Shown here piece after piece: positions 1 to 8,361 of a DNA stretch of 35,777 nt. The notes below the pieces were generated by a model that worked only from the letters and a program-made list of their open reading frames with translations, was not told the DNA's origin and searched no databases. Within the stretch, counting starts at the first letter, position 1, and each line of letters starts with the position of its first letter. The translations under genes were made by a program, and so were the position numbers. Location of the stretch: the NCBI GenBank assembly GCA_964405405.1, contig CAYONT010000020.1:1-35777 (forward strand). The letters run 5' to 3'. This DNA is from CAMCYM01 sp964405405 (GTDB taxonomy: Bacteria > Bacteroidota > Bacteroidia > Flavobacteriales_D > Sanyastnellaceae).

Positions 1-630
1 GAAGATGGCATCGAGCGGTCCTTCCGCATCGAAGATGGCTGTGGCAACGCCACCGTGCATGTGCAGTACATCGCCCTCATCGATTCGGTTCCGCCGACAT
101 TGATGGATTCCTTGCCCGCACCGGCCTATCCCTGCTGGGAGTCGTTCTTGCCTTGCACGGACTTGTTCCCGCTCTTCTTCGATGCATGCCAAACCTATTC
201 CTGGACTTGCCAAGATGTGGTGTTGACGGGAGATTGTGCCACCAACGACTGTTCTGTGGCCCAAACGTTCTTGGTCACCGACGCGTGCGGCAACGCCGCC
301 ACCTTTGAAACGGTTGCTGTGGTTGGAGCCTACGTGGACGCACAGCCGCTGTTGCCCACTGGTTTTTCACCCAACCAAGATGGATACAACGACACGTACC
401 GGATCCTGGGCATCGGGTTGGACGCATCGGAGGTCACTTGCGATTGGATGGAGCCCAATGTTTTCTCTGTTTTCAACCGTTGGGGCAACGAGGTCTTCCG
501 AGCGGCCGATTACCGCAACACATGGGAGGGCACCAGCTCCAATGGCGATGCACTGCCCAATGGGACTTACTTCGCGGTTTTCGAGTACCGAGGCCAAACG
601 TTTAACACCTATGTCGATTTGAGAAGATGA
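1..630 (+). CDS. C-terminal part of a T9SS-exported surface protein (type B sorting domain)
   Basis: The reading frame is open from the first base, so the start lies outside the window and only about 209 residues are visible. The first part has cysteine-rich 'D-x-CGN-A' segments (DGCGNATV, TDACGNAAT), typical of the repeated Ig/HYR-like modules in giant Bacteroidota adhesins. From about residue 118 the protein ends in a type B (CHU_C / gliding-motility) sorting domain: FSPNQDGYND, then VFNRWGNEVF, then an NGTYF segment and a short last strand ending DLRR. Such domains direct transport through the type IX secretion system to the cell surface, usually with a PorP/SprF-like partner, and that partner is the next gene. 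The stop overlaps the next start (ATGA). The domain call is firm; the function of the missing N-terminal part is unknown. Confidence 0.9.
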   Translation, partial: EDGIERSFRIEDGCGNATVHVQYIALIDSVPPTLMDSLPAPAYPCWESFLPCTDLFPLFFDACQTYSWTCQDVVLTGDCATNDCSVAQTFLVTDACGNAATFETVAVVGAYVDAQPLLPTGFSPNQDGYNDTYRILGIGLDASEVTCDWMEPNVFSVFNRWGNEVFRAADYRNTWEGTSSNGDALPNGTYFAVFEYRGQTFNTYVDLRR

Positions 631-1553
631 GAAAGTGGAGCATTTTGGGACTGGGTTTGGCCTGCACCCTCGCATTGGTGGGCTTGGGGAAGGTCCGCGC
701 GCAGCAGGAGGTGATGATCAGCCAGTATCTGTTCAACGGATTGCTTCTGAATCCTGCGTACGCGGGCAGTCATCCGTACCTGAGCAGTTCGGCGCTGCAC
801 CGCAACCAGTGGCTGGGAATGGAGGGGGCGCCGACGAGCCAGATTTGGGCAGCGGATGGTCCGATCGCGGGGGGCGCTCTGGGCATCGGCGGGCTTGCCC
901 AGCGGGACCAAATCGGAATCAGTACGTCCTTGGATGTCTCGCTGAATGTCTGTTACAGGATGCGACTGCCGGTCGGGCACTGGGCGTGGGGACTGCGGGT
1001 CGGTGGAACGAATTACCGGGCAAATCTGGCGGATGCAGTCATCTGGGATTTGGGGGACCCGGCTTATGAAGCGGGGCTGGCCCAGGCGTTTGTCCCCAAG
1101 GTTGGAGTCGGCACGTACTACCACAACGAGCGGTTCTACCTGGGGTTGAGTGTCCCGGTGGTCTATGCATTCGAAGAGCCTCTGCATGCAGGTGCAGGTA
1201 CCTTGTTCGAGCCCCATGCGTACTTGCAAAGCGGAGCCGTTTTTCACTCCCACCGCAACCTCACCCTGAAGCCTTCCTTCCTAGTGAAGTACACTGAGGC
1301 CGCACCGATTGAGGTGGATTTCAACCTGCATGCCTTCTTCAACGAACGGTTTTGTTTGGGAGCTGGATACCGCTCGGGGGCGATGTGGGTGGTGATGGCC
1401 GAGTTCCAGTTGAACAATCATTTCCGCGTGGGTTACGCCCACGATTTCACCACCACGCCGCTGCAGTCACTGCAATCGGGAACCCACGAGGTCATGCTAG
1501 GTTGGGATTGGGGTCCGAGTTTGGTCAAATCCCGATCACCCCGCTACTTCTGA
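627..1553 (+). CDS. PorP/SprF family type IX secretion outer-membrane protein
   Basis: 308 residues. A signal peptide (about 1-25, cleavage near VRA-QQ) is followed by the family hallmark QYLFNGLLLNPAYAGS and then R-x-QW-x-G-x-x-GAP (HRNQWLGMEGAP). The rest alternates short amphipathic stretches rich in G, Y and aromatic residues, as in a beta-barrel. PorP/SprF proteins sit in the outer membrane and act with the T9SS; SprF-like members are needed for export or attachment of partners with type B sorting domains. The gene starts inside the stop codon of just such a partner (ATGA overlap) and its own stop overlaps the next start (TGATG), so the three genes form one translationally coupled unit. 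Whether it is a paralogue dedicated to the upstream protein or the core PorP cannot be told from this window. Confidence 0.92.
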   Translation: MRKWSILGLGLACTLALVGLGKVRAQQEVMISQYLFNGLLLNPAYAGSHPYLSSSALHRNQWLGMEGAPTSQIWAADGPIAGGALGIGGLAQRDQIGISTSLDVSLNVCYRMRLPVGHWAWGLRVGGTNYRANLADAVIWDLGDPAYEAGLAQAFVPKVGVGTYYHNERFYLGLSVPVVYAFEEPLHAGAGTLFEPHAYLQSGAVFHSHRNLTLKPSFLVKYTEAAPIEVDFNLHAFFNERFCLGAGYRSGAMWVVMAEFQLNNHFRVGYAHDFTTTPLQSLQSGTHEVMLGWDWGPSLVKSRSPRYF

Positions 1554-3541
1554 TGGTTCGTTTCGGTTTGCTACGCGCGTTGGGCTTGGGGGTGCTGGCC
1601 GCATACACCCTGAGTGGATGTATTTCCCTCCACCGAACCGAGGGACGTGCGGCATTTGATGCCTACCGTTACCAAGATGCCATCGATCAATGGGGCACGG
1701 TGCTCAGAAAGCGTCCCCAAGATTCTGAGGCACTCCGGGCACTTGCAGCCTCGAATTTCATGATCAACCAGCACGCTGAGGCCTTGGAGTTCTGGTTGCA
1801 ACTCGACTCCTCCAGCGCTCTGACCCCGCAGGAGCGGCTGTATCGAGCGCAGGCCCGCATGGCCCTGGGCGACCACGCCACCGCCCTCCGGGACTTGACG
1901 GGTCCAGGCATGCCCACCGACTCCCAAGGCGCGGCTTGGGTGGCCTCGCTCCGAGCGGGATGCGAGGCCCATTTGGACGGCGCGCTGGCACCCTGGGACG
2001 TGCACATTCAGCCTGTGGAAATCCCGGGATTGGCCACAGCCGGTGGACTGGATCGCGCTGGCAATACCTGGGTTTTGACAGGCCAAACCCGTTCCCAACC
2101 GCTCAACGCCAGCGACCCATACACAGGATTGTCGCACGCCGATCTCTACCTCTGCACTGCGGATTCGGATGGGCTTCGTTTCACGGCTACGCCCTGGAAC
2201 CTGCTCAATGCTCCCTCCCACGATGGCTATGCGGCCATCAGCCCGGACGAACGGTTGGTGGCTTGGTCAAGAAACAACACTGGAACCGGGAAATCCCTTC
2301 GGGTCAACGCGGACCGCACTTCCACCATCCAACTTTATTTCGCCACCGCGGACTCAGCCGGCAACTGGTCCCGCCCCCTGCCCTTCCCATTCAACGAAGA
2401 GAACTTCAACTTCGCCCACCCGACCTGGCTTCCGGATGCCGCCGGCCTCATCTTCGCCTCTGACTACAATGGCCCGGGTGCACAAGGGGGGATGGACCTC
2501 TGGTTCACCCTTCGAAACGGCCGTTTTTGGAACGAGCCAGTGAACCTTGGTCCCGTCATCAACACACCGGGCGACGAGCTCTTCCCCTACCTCCAAGGCA
2601 CAGATTCCCTGTTCTTCTCCTCCAATGGCCATCCCAACATTGGAGGGCTGGATTTGCAACTAAGTCGTCAGATTGCCCATGAAAATTCATCGGATTATAC
2701 ACATTGGAGTCCTCCCGTACCTTTGCCTACCCCACTGAACTCACCCGCGGATGATTTCTGCCTCCGCATGGATGGTGCTTGGATGGGGAGCGGATACCTC
2801 TCTTCGGATCGATCGGGTTCTGACAAAATCTACCGGTTCACCCCATCGCCCCCTCTCCCCACCGATTCCTTAGGCTTGGCTCCTGCGTCTTCTACCCTGG
2901 CTCAGGACGCGGTGGTGGCGCCTACCATTCCTACCTCAGCAATTCAGGCGACCCTACCGACCGTTCCAACCGTTCCAACTGCTCCAACCCTTCCAATTGT
3001 TCCGGACGTTCCTGCATCTACCCTCCTCGTTGAACCATCCAAGGATTCATCGGAAGTCCTTCGTGTTCCACCAGCCCCTGCAGTAGCCGCCATCGCACCC
3101 GTTGAACCCAAAGCCACCAAGGTTCCGGCCGACTTGCCAGCCGCTCCCCCCCAATCCACTGGCATCCCCATTCCATGGCCCAAGGATTTCGTTCTGCCCG
3201 AAATCTATTGGGATTTTGACAAAGCCCAAGTCCGAGACAAGGACAACCATCCCCTTTCTGATCTGGCCCAATTGCTGAAAGAGAATCCCCAATTCCACAT
3301 CGAGATTCATTCCCATTGTGATTCCAGAGGCTCCACGCTTTACAATGTGGATCTCTCGCAACGACGGGCACTCGCTGTGCAGGCAGAACTCATTGAGTTG
3401 GGCGTACCTGCGTCCCAAATGAAATCCATCGGGTTTGGAGAATACCAAATCCGAAACCGATGTTTCGATGGCGTCCCGTGTTCTGAATCAGAACACCAAT
3501 TCAATCGCCGCACCCAATTTTTGCTGGTCGAACCCCAATGA
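1553..3541 (+). CDS. PorE-like OmpA-family lipoprotein (TPR, beta-propeller, OmpA peptidoglycan-binding domain)
   Basis: 662 residues from the ATG overlapping the previous stop. This start was chosen because a lipoprotein signal follows at once (hydrophobic run, lipobox LSGC, lipidated Cys23). Order: TPR-like helices (about 30-135), a PD40/WD40-like beta-propeller (about 220-430; SPDERLVAWS, FASDYNGPGAQGG-x-DLW, FFSSNGHPNIGGLDL), a Pro/Thr/Val/Ala-rich linker (about 435-545) and an OmpA-like domain (about 550-662). The latter keeps the diaminopimelate-binding Asp590 (HCDSRGS) and Arg605 (LSQRRA). This is the layout of PorE, which ties the T9SS outer-membrane complex to peptidoglycan, except that the carboxypeptidase-regulatory-like domain expected before OmpA is replaced by the low-complexity linker. 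It may be a paralogue rather than PorE itself. It converges on eno with 9 nt between the stops. Confidence 0.88.
   Translation: MVRFGLLRALGLGVLAAYTLSGCISLHRTEGRAAFDAYRYQDAIDQWGTVLRKRPQDSEALRALAASNFMINQHAEALEFWLQLDSSSALTPQERLYRAQARMALGDHATALRDLTGPGMPTDSQGAAWVASLRAGCEAHLDGALAPWDVHIQPVEIPGLATAGGLDRAGNTWVLTGQTRSQPLNASDPYTGLSHADLYLCTADSDGLRFTATPWNLLNAPSHDGYAAISPDERLVAWSRNNTGTGKSLRVNADRTSTIQLYFATADSAGNWSRPLPFPFNEENFNFAHPTWLPDAAGLIFASDYNGPGAQGGMDLWFTLRNGRFWNEPVNLGPVINTPGDELFPYLQGTDSLFFSSNGHPNIGGLDLQLSRQIAHENSSDYTHWSPPVPLPTPLNSPADDFCLRMDGAWMGSGYLSSDRSGSDKIYRFTPSPPLPTDSLGLAPASSTLAQDAVVAPTIPTSAIQATLPTVPTVPTAPTLPIVPDVPASTLLVEPSKDSSEVLRVPPAPAVAAIAPVEPKATKVPADLPAAPPQSTGIPIPWPKDFVLPEIYWDFDKAQVRDKDNHPLSDLAQLLKENPQFHIEIHSHCDSRGSTLYNVDLSQRRALAVQAELIELGVPASQMKSIGFGEYQIRNRCFDGVPCSESEHQFNRRTQFLLVEPQ
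2951..3013 (+). repeat. 9-bp tandem repeat coding Thr-x-Pro units in the OmpA-family linker
   Basis: Seven in-frame 9-base units (consensus ACC GTT CCA) code for TLP, TVP, TVP, TAP, TLP, IVP and DVP, residues 467-487 of the OmpA-family lipoprotein. Two adjacent units are identical and the rest drift by one to four bases. It probably forms an extended spacer between propeller and OmpA domain. Such repeats can change length by slippage, always in frame here. Confidence 0.8.
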
Positions 3542-3550
3542 TGGGGACAC

Positions 3551-4828
3551 TCAACCGCGGAATGCGTGACCCAAGTAAACGGCTGAAGAACCGAGCATCT
3601 CCTCGATCCGCAACAGTTGATTGTACTTGGCCACACGGTCGGTACGTGACGCGGATCCCGTCTTGATTTGCCCCGTATTCAGTGCCACCGACAAGTCCGC
3701 GATGGTCACATCTTCCGTCTCTCCAGAACGGTGGCTCATGACGCTGGTGTATCCATTCCGATGGGCCATGCCCACCGCATCGATGGTTTCGCTGAGGGTA
3801 CCGATTTGGTTCACCTTCACCAAGATGGAATTCGCTACCCCTTGCTCAATACCCTGAGCCAAACGGTGAACATTGGTAACAAACAAATCATCACCAACCA
3901 ATTGGATCTTCTTCCCCAAGGCATCCGTCATCCGCTTCCAAGTTCCCCAATCATCTTCTGCACAACCATCCTCAATGCTCACAATGGGATAACGGTTGCA
4001 CCAATCCACCCAAAACTCCACCCAAGCTTCACTCTCCAACTGTCGACCATCCGATTGCAACACGTAACGCCCTGTCTCAGCATTGTAAAACTCAGATGAC
4101 GCCGCGTCAATGGCAATCAAAAAATCATCCCCAGGTTTGTATCCTGCACGCTCAATCGCGCGAAGCACTACCTCTATCGCCGCTTCATTCGAAGCCAGGT
4201 TTGGCGCAAATCCACCCTCGTCACCGACATTCGTTGCGAGACCCTCAGCTTTCAACACAGCTTTCAGATGATGGAACACCTCCGTCCCCATCCGCAATCC
4301 ATCCGAAAAGGTCTCAGCCCCAACCGGCATGATCATAAACTCTTGGATATCAATAGGATTGTCAGCATGGGAGCCTCCATTCAAAATGTTCATCATCGGA
4401 ACAGGGAGGGTATTCGCATTCATGCCACCTATGTAACGGTACAGAGGCAATTGAAGCGACTCCGAAGCCGCATGGGCAACAGCCAAAGATGCCCCCAAGA
4501 TGGCATTCGCCCCCAATTTCCCCTTGTTCGAAGTGCCGTCCAAATCCAACAAAACCTGATCTATCAAACGCTGATCGGTAACATCCATACCCACCAATGC
4601 ATCGGCGATCTCATCGTTGACATGGCTGACAGCCTTTTGCACCCCCTTCCCCATCCACTCCTCGCCCCCGTCGCGAAGTTCTACAGCTTCGTGGATGCCG
4701 GTCGAAGCCCCTGATGGAACGGCAGCCCGACCGTACACCCCCTCCTCTGTGATCACCTCTACTTCCACCGTGGGATTGCCTCGAGAATCCAATATCTGCC
4801 GGGCACGAACCTCTTCAATATAACTCAT
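3551..4828 (-). CDS. eno: Enolase (phosphopyruvate hydratase)
   Basis: 425 residues, the usual length. It converts 2-phosphoglycerate to phosphoenolpyruvate in glycolysis, in the cytoplasm. The N-terminal signature (ARQILDSRGNPTVEVEV) is followed by the TIM-barrel catalytic residues: Glu204 (GDEGGF), the magnesium ligands Asp241 (IDAASSEF), Glu286 (SIEDG) and Asp313 (GDDLFVTN), the base Lys338 (LVKVNQIGT) and the substrate loop His366-Arg367-Ser368 (SHRSGETED). All are intact. The start lies 33 nt after the carA stop on the same strand, so read-through from the carA promoter is likely; I see no convincing promoter box of its own. There is no Shine-Dalgarno sequence, only an A-rich stretch before the ATG. 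Confidence 0.98.
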   Translation of the reverse strand: MSYIEEVRARQILDSRGNPTVEVEVITEEGVYGRAAVPSGASTGIHEAVELRDGGEEWMGKGVQKAVSHVNDEIADALVGMDVTDQRLIDQVLLDLDGTSNKGKLGANAILGASLAVAHAASESLQLPLYRYIGGMNANTLPVPMMNILNGGSHADNPIDIQEFMIMPVGAETFSDGLRMGTEVFHHLKAVLKAEGLATNVGDEGGFAPNLASNEAAIEVVLRAIERAGYKPGDDFLIAIDAASSEFYNAETGRYVLQSDGRQLESEAWVEFWVDWCNRYPIVSIEDGCAEDDWGTWKRMTDALGKKIQLVGDDLFVTNVHRLAQGIEQGVANSILVKVNQIGTLSETIDAVGMAHRNGYTSVMSHRSGETEDVTIADLSVALNTGQIKTGSASRTDRVAKYNQLLRIEEMLGSSAVYLGHAFRG

Positions 4829-4861
4829 CGTTTTGCTATTCTGTTCTTTTCAAAAAACACT

Positions 4862-5986
4862 TCAAACCCGAACAACCCTCATCGACTCGACAAACTGATC
4901 AAAAAGATACCGGCTGTCATGCGGACCTGCTGAAGCCTCTGGGTGATACTGAACGGAGAAAACCGGTTGATTCCTCAAGGCCAAACCAGCCACCGACCCA
5001 TCATTCACATGCCTGTGCGTCTCTATGGCAACCTCCGATTCCTCCAAACTGGCTCGCTCTACCACAAATCCGTGGTTCTGAGAAGTGATTTCACACTTGC
5101 CCGACAATAGATTCTTGACAGGATGATTCACCCCCCTATGTCCGTTGAACATCTTGACGGTCCGCAATCCTTGCGACAATGCAAGGATCTGATGTCCAAG
5201 ACAAATGCCGAAGATCGGCGTCCCCGACAAAACCAATTTCCTTACTTGCTCGATTTCATGTGGCATCGCTGCCGGATCACCTGGACCGTTGGAAAGCATG
5301 ATGCCATCAGGCCCCCATGCAAGCACGTCTTCCGCTGAGGTGTGGCACGGATAAACCCGCAATGACACCCCACGCTCCAGAAGGCAATTCAGGATGCTCT
5401 GTTTCACACCATAGTCCATAACCGCCACCCGCATTCCTCCCTCGAAATCTTCTCCCGCCAAATCATAAGGGTCCGCAACCGTGACTTCTGGGGCCAAAGC
5501 AAGCCCCTCCATGCTAGGAGTTGCAAGGAGCATAGCCATCAGTTCTTCCTGATCAAAACAATCACTGGAGACCACCGCATTCATCGCCCCGTGATCCCGA
5601 ATATGGCGCACAAGCATCCTCGTGTCCACGTCCGAAATCCCAACCGTGCCATTGGAAACGAGCATCTCCAGCAAGGTGGACACATCATCCCCAACCCTGC
5701 TTGCTACTGAAGAGAACGCGTTGCAAACCAAACCGGCCAATTGAATCTTTTTGGATTCCGATTCCCCCTTCTTGGTTCCATAATTTCCAATATGAGCAGT
5801 GGCCATCACCAGAATCTGCCGGTGATAACTGGGGTCAGTAAAAATCTCCTGGTAACCATACATCCCCGTGTTGAATGCGATTTCACCAGTAATTGTACCC
5901 ACACTTCCTACTGAATATCCTTCAAATCGGGTTCCATCTGCCAAAACCAGAACGGCAGGACGTCTCAGTTCATACTCCTTCCCCAT
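4862..5986 (-). CDS. carA: Carbamoyl-phosphate synthase small (glutaminase) subunit
   Basis: 374 residues. It hydrolyses glutamine and passes ammonia to CarB for carbamoyl phosphate, the precursor of pyrimidines and arginine. The N-terminal CarA domain (VLVLADGTRFEGYSVG, then FNTGMYGYQEIFTDPSY) precedes a class I glutamine amidotransferase domain (about 185-370) with nucleophile Cys262 (FGICLGHQ) and His348/Glu350 (YHPEAS). An open frame extends upstream to 6034, but that start would leave no spacing from the terminator at 6035-6066. The ATG at 5986 starts the conserved domain directly and sits 4 nt behind a TATCTTTG box, so it is preferred. carB is not in the window. The position between rplQ and eno is common in Bacteroidota. 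Confidence 0.96.
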   Translation of the reverse strand: MGKEYELRRPAVLVLADGTRFEGYSVGSVGTITGEIAFNTGMYGYQEIFTDPSYHRQILVMATAHIGNYGTKKGESESKKIQLAGLVCNAFSSVASRVGDDVSTLLEMLVSNGTVGISDVDTRMLVRHIRDHGAMNAVVSSDCFDQEELMAMLLATPSMEGLALAPEVTVADPYDLAGEDFEGGMRVAVMDYGVKQSILNCLLERGVSLRVYPCHTSAEDVLAWGPDGIMLSNGPGDPAAMPHEIEQVRKLVLSGTPIFGICLGHQILALSQGLRTVKMFNGHRGVNHPVKNLLSGKCEITSQNHGFVVERASLEESEVAIETHRHVNDGSVAGLALRNQPVFSVQYHPEASAGPHDSRYLFDQFVESMRVVRV

Positions 5987-5990
5987 GGCA

Positions 5991-5998
5991 CAAAGATA
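5991..5998 (-). promoter_or_regulatory. -7 promoter box TATCTTTG of carA
   Basis: On the minus strand TATCTTTG matches the Bacteroidota -7 consensus TAnnTTTG exactly and ends 4 nt before the carA ATG. No good TTG lies 19-21 nt upstream. Its place just behind the ribosomal operon terminator supports it. Transcription would begin about at the ATG, giving a leaderless mRNA (inference). Confidence 0.6.
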
Positions 5999-6034
5999 GT
6001 GGCAGCCAGAATGCCCACCCGGAATGCACACCAT

Positions 6035-6066
6035 AAAAAAAGGGAAGCTGAAGCGTCCCTTTTTTT
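6035..6066 (-). terminator. Rho-independent terminator of the ribosomal superoperon
   Basis: A perfect 11-bp inverted repeat (seven A, GGGA / TCCC, seven T) around a 10-nt loop. It begins 28 nt after the rplQ stop. Because the stem is flanked by A and T runs it would work in either direction, and it separates the long ribosomal transcript from carA. Confidence 0.88.
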
Positions 6067-6094
6067 AATAGTCTCAAAAAAAATCCTCGCCAGC

Positions 6095-6706
6095 TCACGC
6101 CCCTTGCTCCTCACTACCCTCCTCCGCCGAAGAATCCACCCCTTCCGAAGAAGGTGCATCCGATTCTGGTGAAGTTTCTTCCCCATTTGATTCTGCTTCA
6201 GAAGCGCTCGCATCCTCTTTGACTTCTTCCGACACCGGTGCAACTACAGCTGCCGGCGCTACCACCTGGGCGGCTTCTACAGAGGCAGAAGTACCCCCAC
6301 GACGTGACCGCCGTGACCGCTTCTTCTTGACTTCATTCCCGTAGATCTCATTAAAATCTACCAGTTCGATCAAACACATTTCTGCGTTGTCTCCCAGACG
6401 AGCACCCGTCCGAATGATCCGGGTGTATCCTCCATTGCGGGTTCCGACCTTCGGGCCCACTTCGCGAAACAACTCCGTGACAGCAACCTTGTTTCCCAAG
6501 TGGGAAAATGCCATACGGCGGCTGTGTGTGGTGTCTTCCTTCGAACGTGTAACCAAGGGCTCCACAAACTTCCTCAATTCCTTTGCCTTGGCCACCGTGG
6601 TGGTAATCCGCTTGTGCTCTATCAATGAGCAGGCCATGTTGGACAACATCGAATGACGATGAGCCGTTTTACGACCTAAGTGATTGAATTTCTTACTGTG
6701 ACGCAT
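6095..6706 (-). CDS. rplQ: 50S ribosomal protein L17 with a long acidic C-terminal extension
   Basis: 203 residues against about 120-130 for the core family. L17 binds 23S rRNA near the peptide exit. The conserved core (MRHSKKFNHLGRKTAHR, TTTVAKAKELR, NGGYTRI, AEMCLIELV) ends near residue 120. Then come a basic patch (KKKRSRRSRRGG) and about 65 residues rich in Ala, Ser, Glu and Asp. Bacteroidota L17 proteins often carry tails, but this one is long. It is the last gene of the operon, 4 nt after rpoA and before a strong terminator. The tail is probably disordered and exposed on the ribosome surface (inference). Confidence 0.97.
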   Translation of the reverse strand: MRHSKKFNHLGRKTAHRHSMLSNMACSLIEHKRITTTVAKAKELRKFVEPLVTRSKEDTTHSRRMAFSHLGNKVAVTELFREVGPKVGTRNGGYTRIIRTGARLGDNAEMCLIELVDFNEIYGNEVKKKRSRRSRRGGTSASVEAAQVVAPAAVVAPVSEEVKEDASASEAESNGEETSPESDAPSSEGVDSSAEEGSEEQGA

Positions 6707-6710
6707 GACT

Positions 6711-7703
6711 TCACTCCTTATCCAGTTTGTACTTACTCACATCCATTCCGAAAGTGAGGTTCTTGTTCTCCACCAAATCTTCCAATTCGGTGAGTGATTT
6801 CTTTCCGAAATTCCGGAATTTCAAAAGGTCATTCTTGTTGTAGGAAACAAGATCCCCCAATGTATCGATGTCCGCAGCCTTCAGACAATTCAAAGCCCGA
6901 ACACTCAAGTCCATATCACTCAATTTCGTCTTGAGCAACTGACGCATGTGCAGACTGGATTCATCGAACTCCTCAACCTCTACACGTTCTTCCAACTCAA
7001 GCGAGATTCGCTCATCCGAAAACAACATGAAGTGCTGAATCAGAATCTTGGCTGACTCCTGCAGTGCATCCTTTGGAGAGATGCTTCCGTCGCATTCAAT
7101 CTCGAGAACCAACTTCTCATAGTCCGTTCTTTGCTCCACCCGAAAATTCTCCACGTCATACTTGACGTTGCGGATGGGGGTAAAAATGGAGTCGATCGCG
7201 ATGGTGCCAACAGCAACACCTTCGCGCTTATTCTCTTCAGCTGGAACATATCCGCGTCCCTTGCCAATGGTCAACTCCATGGTGATCGTTGCCTTCTCGT
7301 CCATTTGGCAAATCACCAAATCAGGATTCATCACCTGAAATGCACTGGTGAATTTGCCCAAGTCACCCGCCGTCATGACTGTCTGACCGGAAACCGTTAC
7401 CACCACTGTCTCAGACTCTGTTGAATCTATCTGACGTTTGAAACGAATCTGCTTCAAATTCAGAATGAGATCGGTTACATCCTCTTGGACCCCTTTGATG
7501 GTGGAGTACTCGTGCTCCACACCTTCAATTCGGATGCTGGTAATCGCAAACCCTTCCAAAGAAGACAACAAAATCCTGCGCAATGCATTGCCAACCGTGA
7601 TGCCAAATCCCGGCTCCAATGGCCTGAATTCGAAACGACCCTTGAACTCCGAAGAGTCCAACATCACCACCTTGTCTGGTTTCTGAAAATCTAGAATGGC
7701 CAT
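6711..7703 (-). CDS. rpoA: DNA-directed RNA polymerase subunit alpha
   Basis: 330 residues, normal length. The N-terminal domain (about 1-230) forms the dimer that starts polymerase assembly (FRPLEPGFGITVGNALRRIL motif region; EGVEHEYSTIKGV). The C-terminal domain (about 255-320) has the helix-hairpin-helix that contacts promoter DNA and activators (RALNCLKAADI, LLKFRNFGKKSL). It lies between rpsD and rplQ as in the classical alpha operon. No part is missing. Confidence 0.98.
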   Translation of the reverse strand: MAILDFQKPDKVVMLDSSEFKGRFEFRPLEPGFGITVGNALRRILLSSLEGFAITSIRIEGVEHEYSTIKGVQEDVTDLILNLKQIRFKRQIDSTESETVVVTVSGQTVMTAGDLGKFTSAFQVMNPDLVICQMDEKATITMELTIGKGRGYVPAEENKREGVAVGTIAIDSIFTPIRNVKYDVENFRVEQRTDYEKLVLEIECDGSISPKDALQESAKILIQHFMLFSDERISLELEERVEVEEFDESSLHMRQLLKTKLSDMDLSVRALNCLKAADIDTLGDLVSYNKNDLLKFRNFGKKSLTELEDLVENKNLTFGMDVSKYKLDKE

Positions 7704-7721
7704 GAAATGTTGGATTGAGGG

Positions 7722-8327
7722 TTACTTAGAATACAATTCGACAATCAAGGATTCCTTGATGTTCTCGGGAATCTGTGCCCGACTGGGAACATTGATGAAT
7801 GTCCCCTTCATTTCTTGAACATTCCAATCCAACCAATCGTGACGTTGGTTGTTGGCAGCTATGGATGCAGTGATGACAGGGAGAGACTTACTCTTCTCAC
7901 GAACAGCGACAATGTCACCAGGACGCAAACGGTACGAGGGAATGTTCACCACGTGACCGTTGACCGTAATGTGCCGGTGAGAAACCAGTTGTCGTGCACC
8001 ACGCCGGGAAGGGCTAACCCCCAGCCGGTATACCACATTGTCCAATCGGCTCTCACAAAATTGAAGCAGAATTTCACCGGTGATGCCTTGACGGGCATTG
8101 GCAGCCTTGAACAAATTCTCAAATTGCTTTTCCAGAATGCCATACGTATACTTCGCTTTTTGCTTCTCAGCAAGCTGCACGGAATACTCAGACTCCTTCT
8201 TACGCCGACGTGCATTTCCATGCTGGCCGGGTGCATAAGGACGACGTTCAAGCGCTTTGTCCGGACCAAAGATGGGTTCACGGAAACGACGGCTGATTTT
8301 TGATTTGGGACCACGATAGCGTGCCAT
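7722..8327 (-). CDS. rpsD: 30S ribosomal protein S4
   Basis: 201 residues from the ATG at 8327 (MARYRGPKSK), the family's normal start; an in-frame extension to 8396 overlaps rpsK and is rejected. S4 starts 30S assembly by binding the 5' domain of 16S rRNA. The S4 RNA-binding domain is visible at about 90-155 (ESRLDNVVYRLG, RQLVSHRHITVNG). The N-terminal zinc-binding cysteines of C+ S4 proteins are absent (C- type). In many bacteria S4 also represses the alpha operon; a possible RNA site lies between rpsM and rpsK. Confidence 0.98.
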   Translation of the reverse strand: MARYRGPKSKISRRFREPIFGPDKALERRPYAPGQHGNARRRKKESEYSVQLAEKQKAKYTYGILEKQFENLFKAANARQGITGEILLQFCESRLDNVVYRLGVSPSRRGARQLVSHRHITVNGHVVNIPSYRLRPGDIVAVREKSKSLPVITASIAANNQRHDWLDWNVQEMKGTFINVPSRAQIPENIKESLIVELYSK

Positions 8328-8361
8328 GGTATTGCTTTCTAAAGGTTCGAAAATGGGTGAA

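Noticed and set aside
1352..1552. 67-codon N-terminal extension of the OmpA-family lipoprotein
   Set aside because: It overlaps the PorP/SprF gene in another frame and would bury the lipoprotein signal that starts at 1553.
3533..3546. CCCCA-ATGA-TGGGG inverted repeat at the end of the OmpA-family gene
   Set aside because: Only 5 bp, spans the stop codon and has no T-run on either side, so it is not a convincing terminator for either of the convergent genes.
5987..6034. Longer N-terminus of carA starting at 6034
   Set aside because: The extra 16 residues resemble no CarA N-terminus, and this start abuts the terminator and lies upstream of the promoter box.
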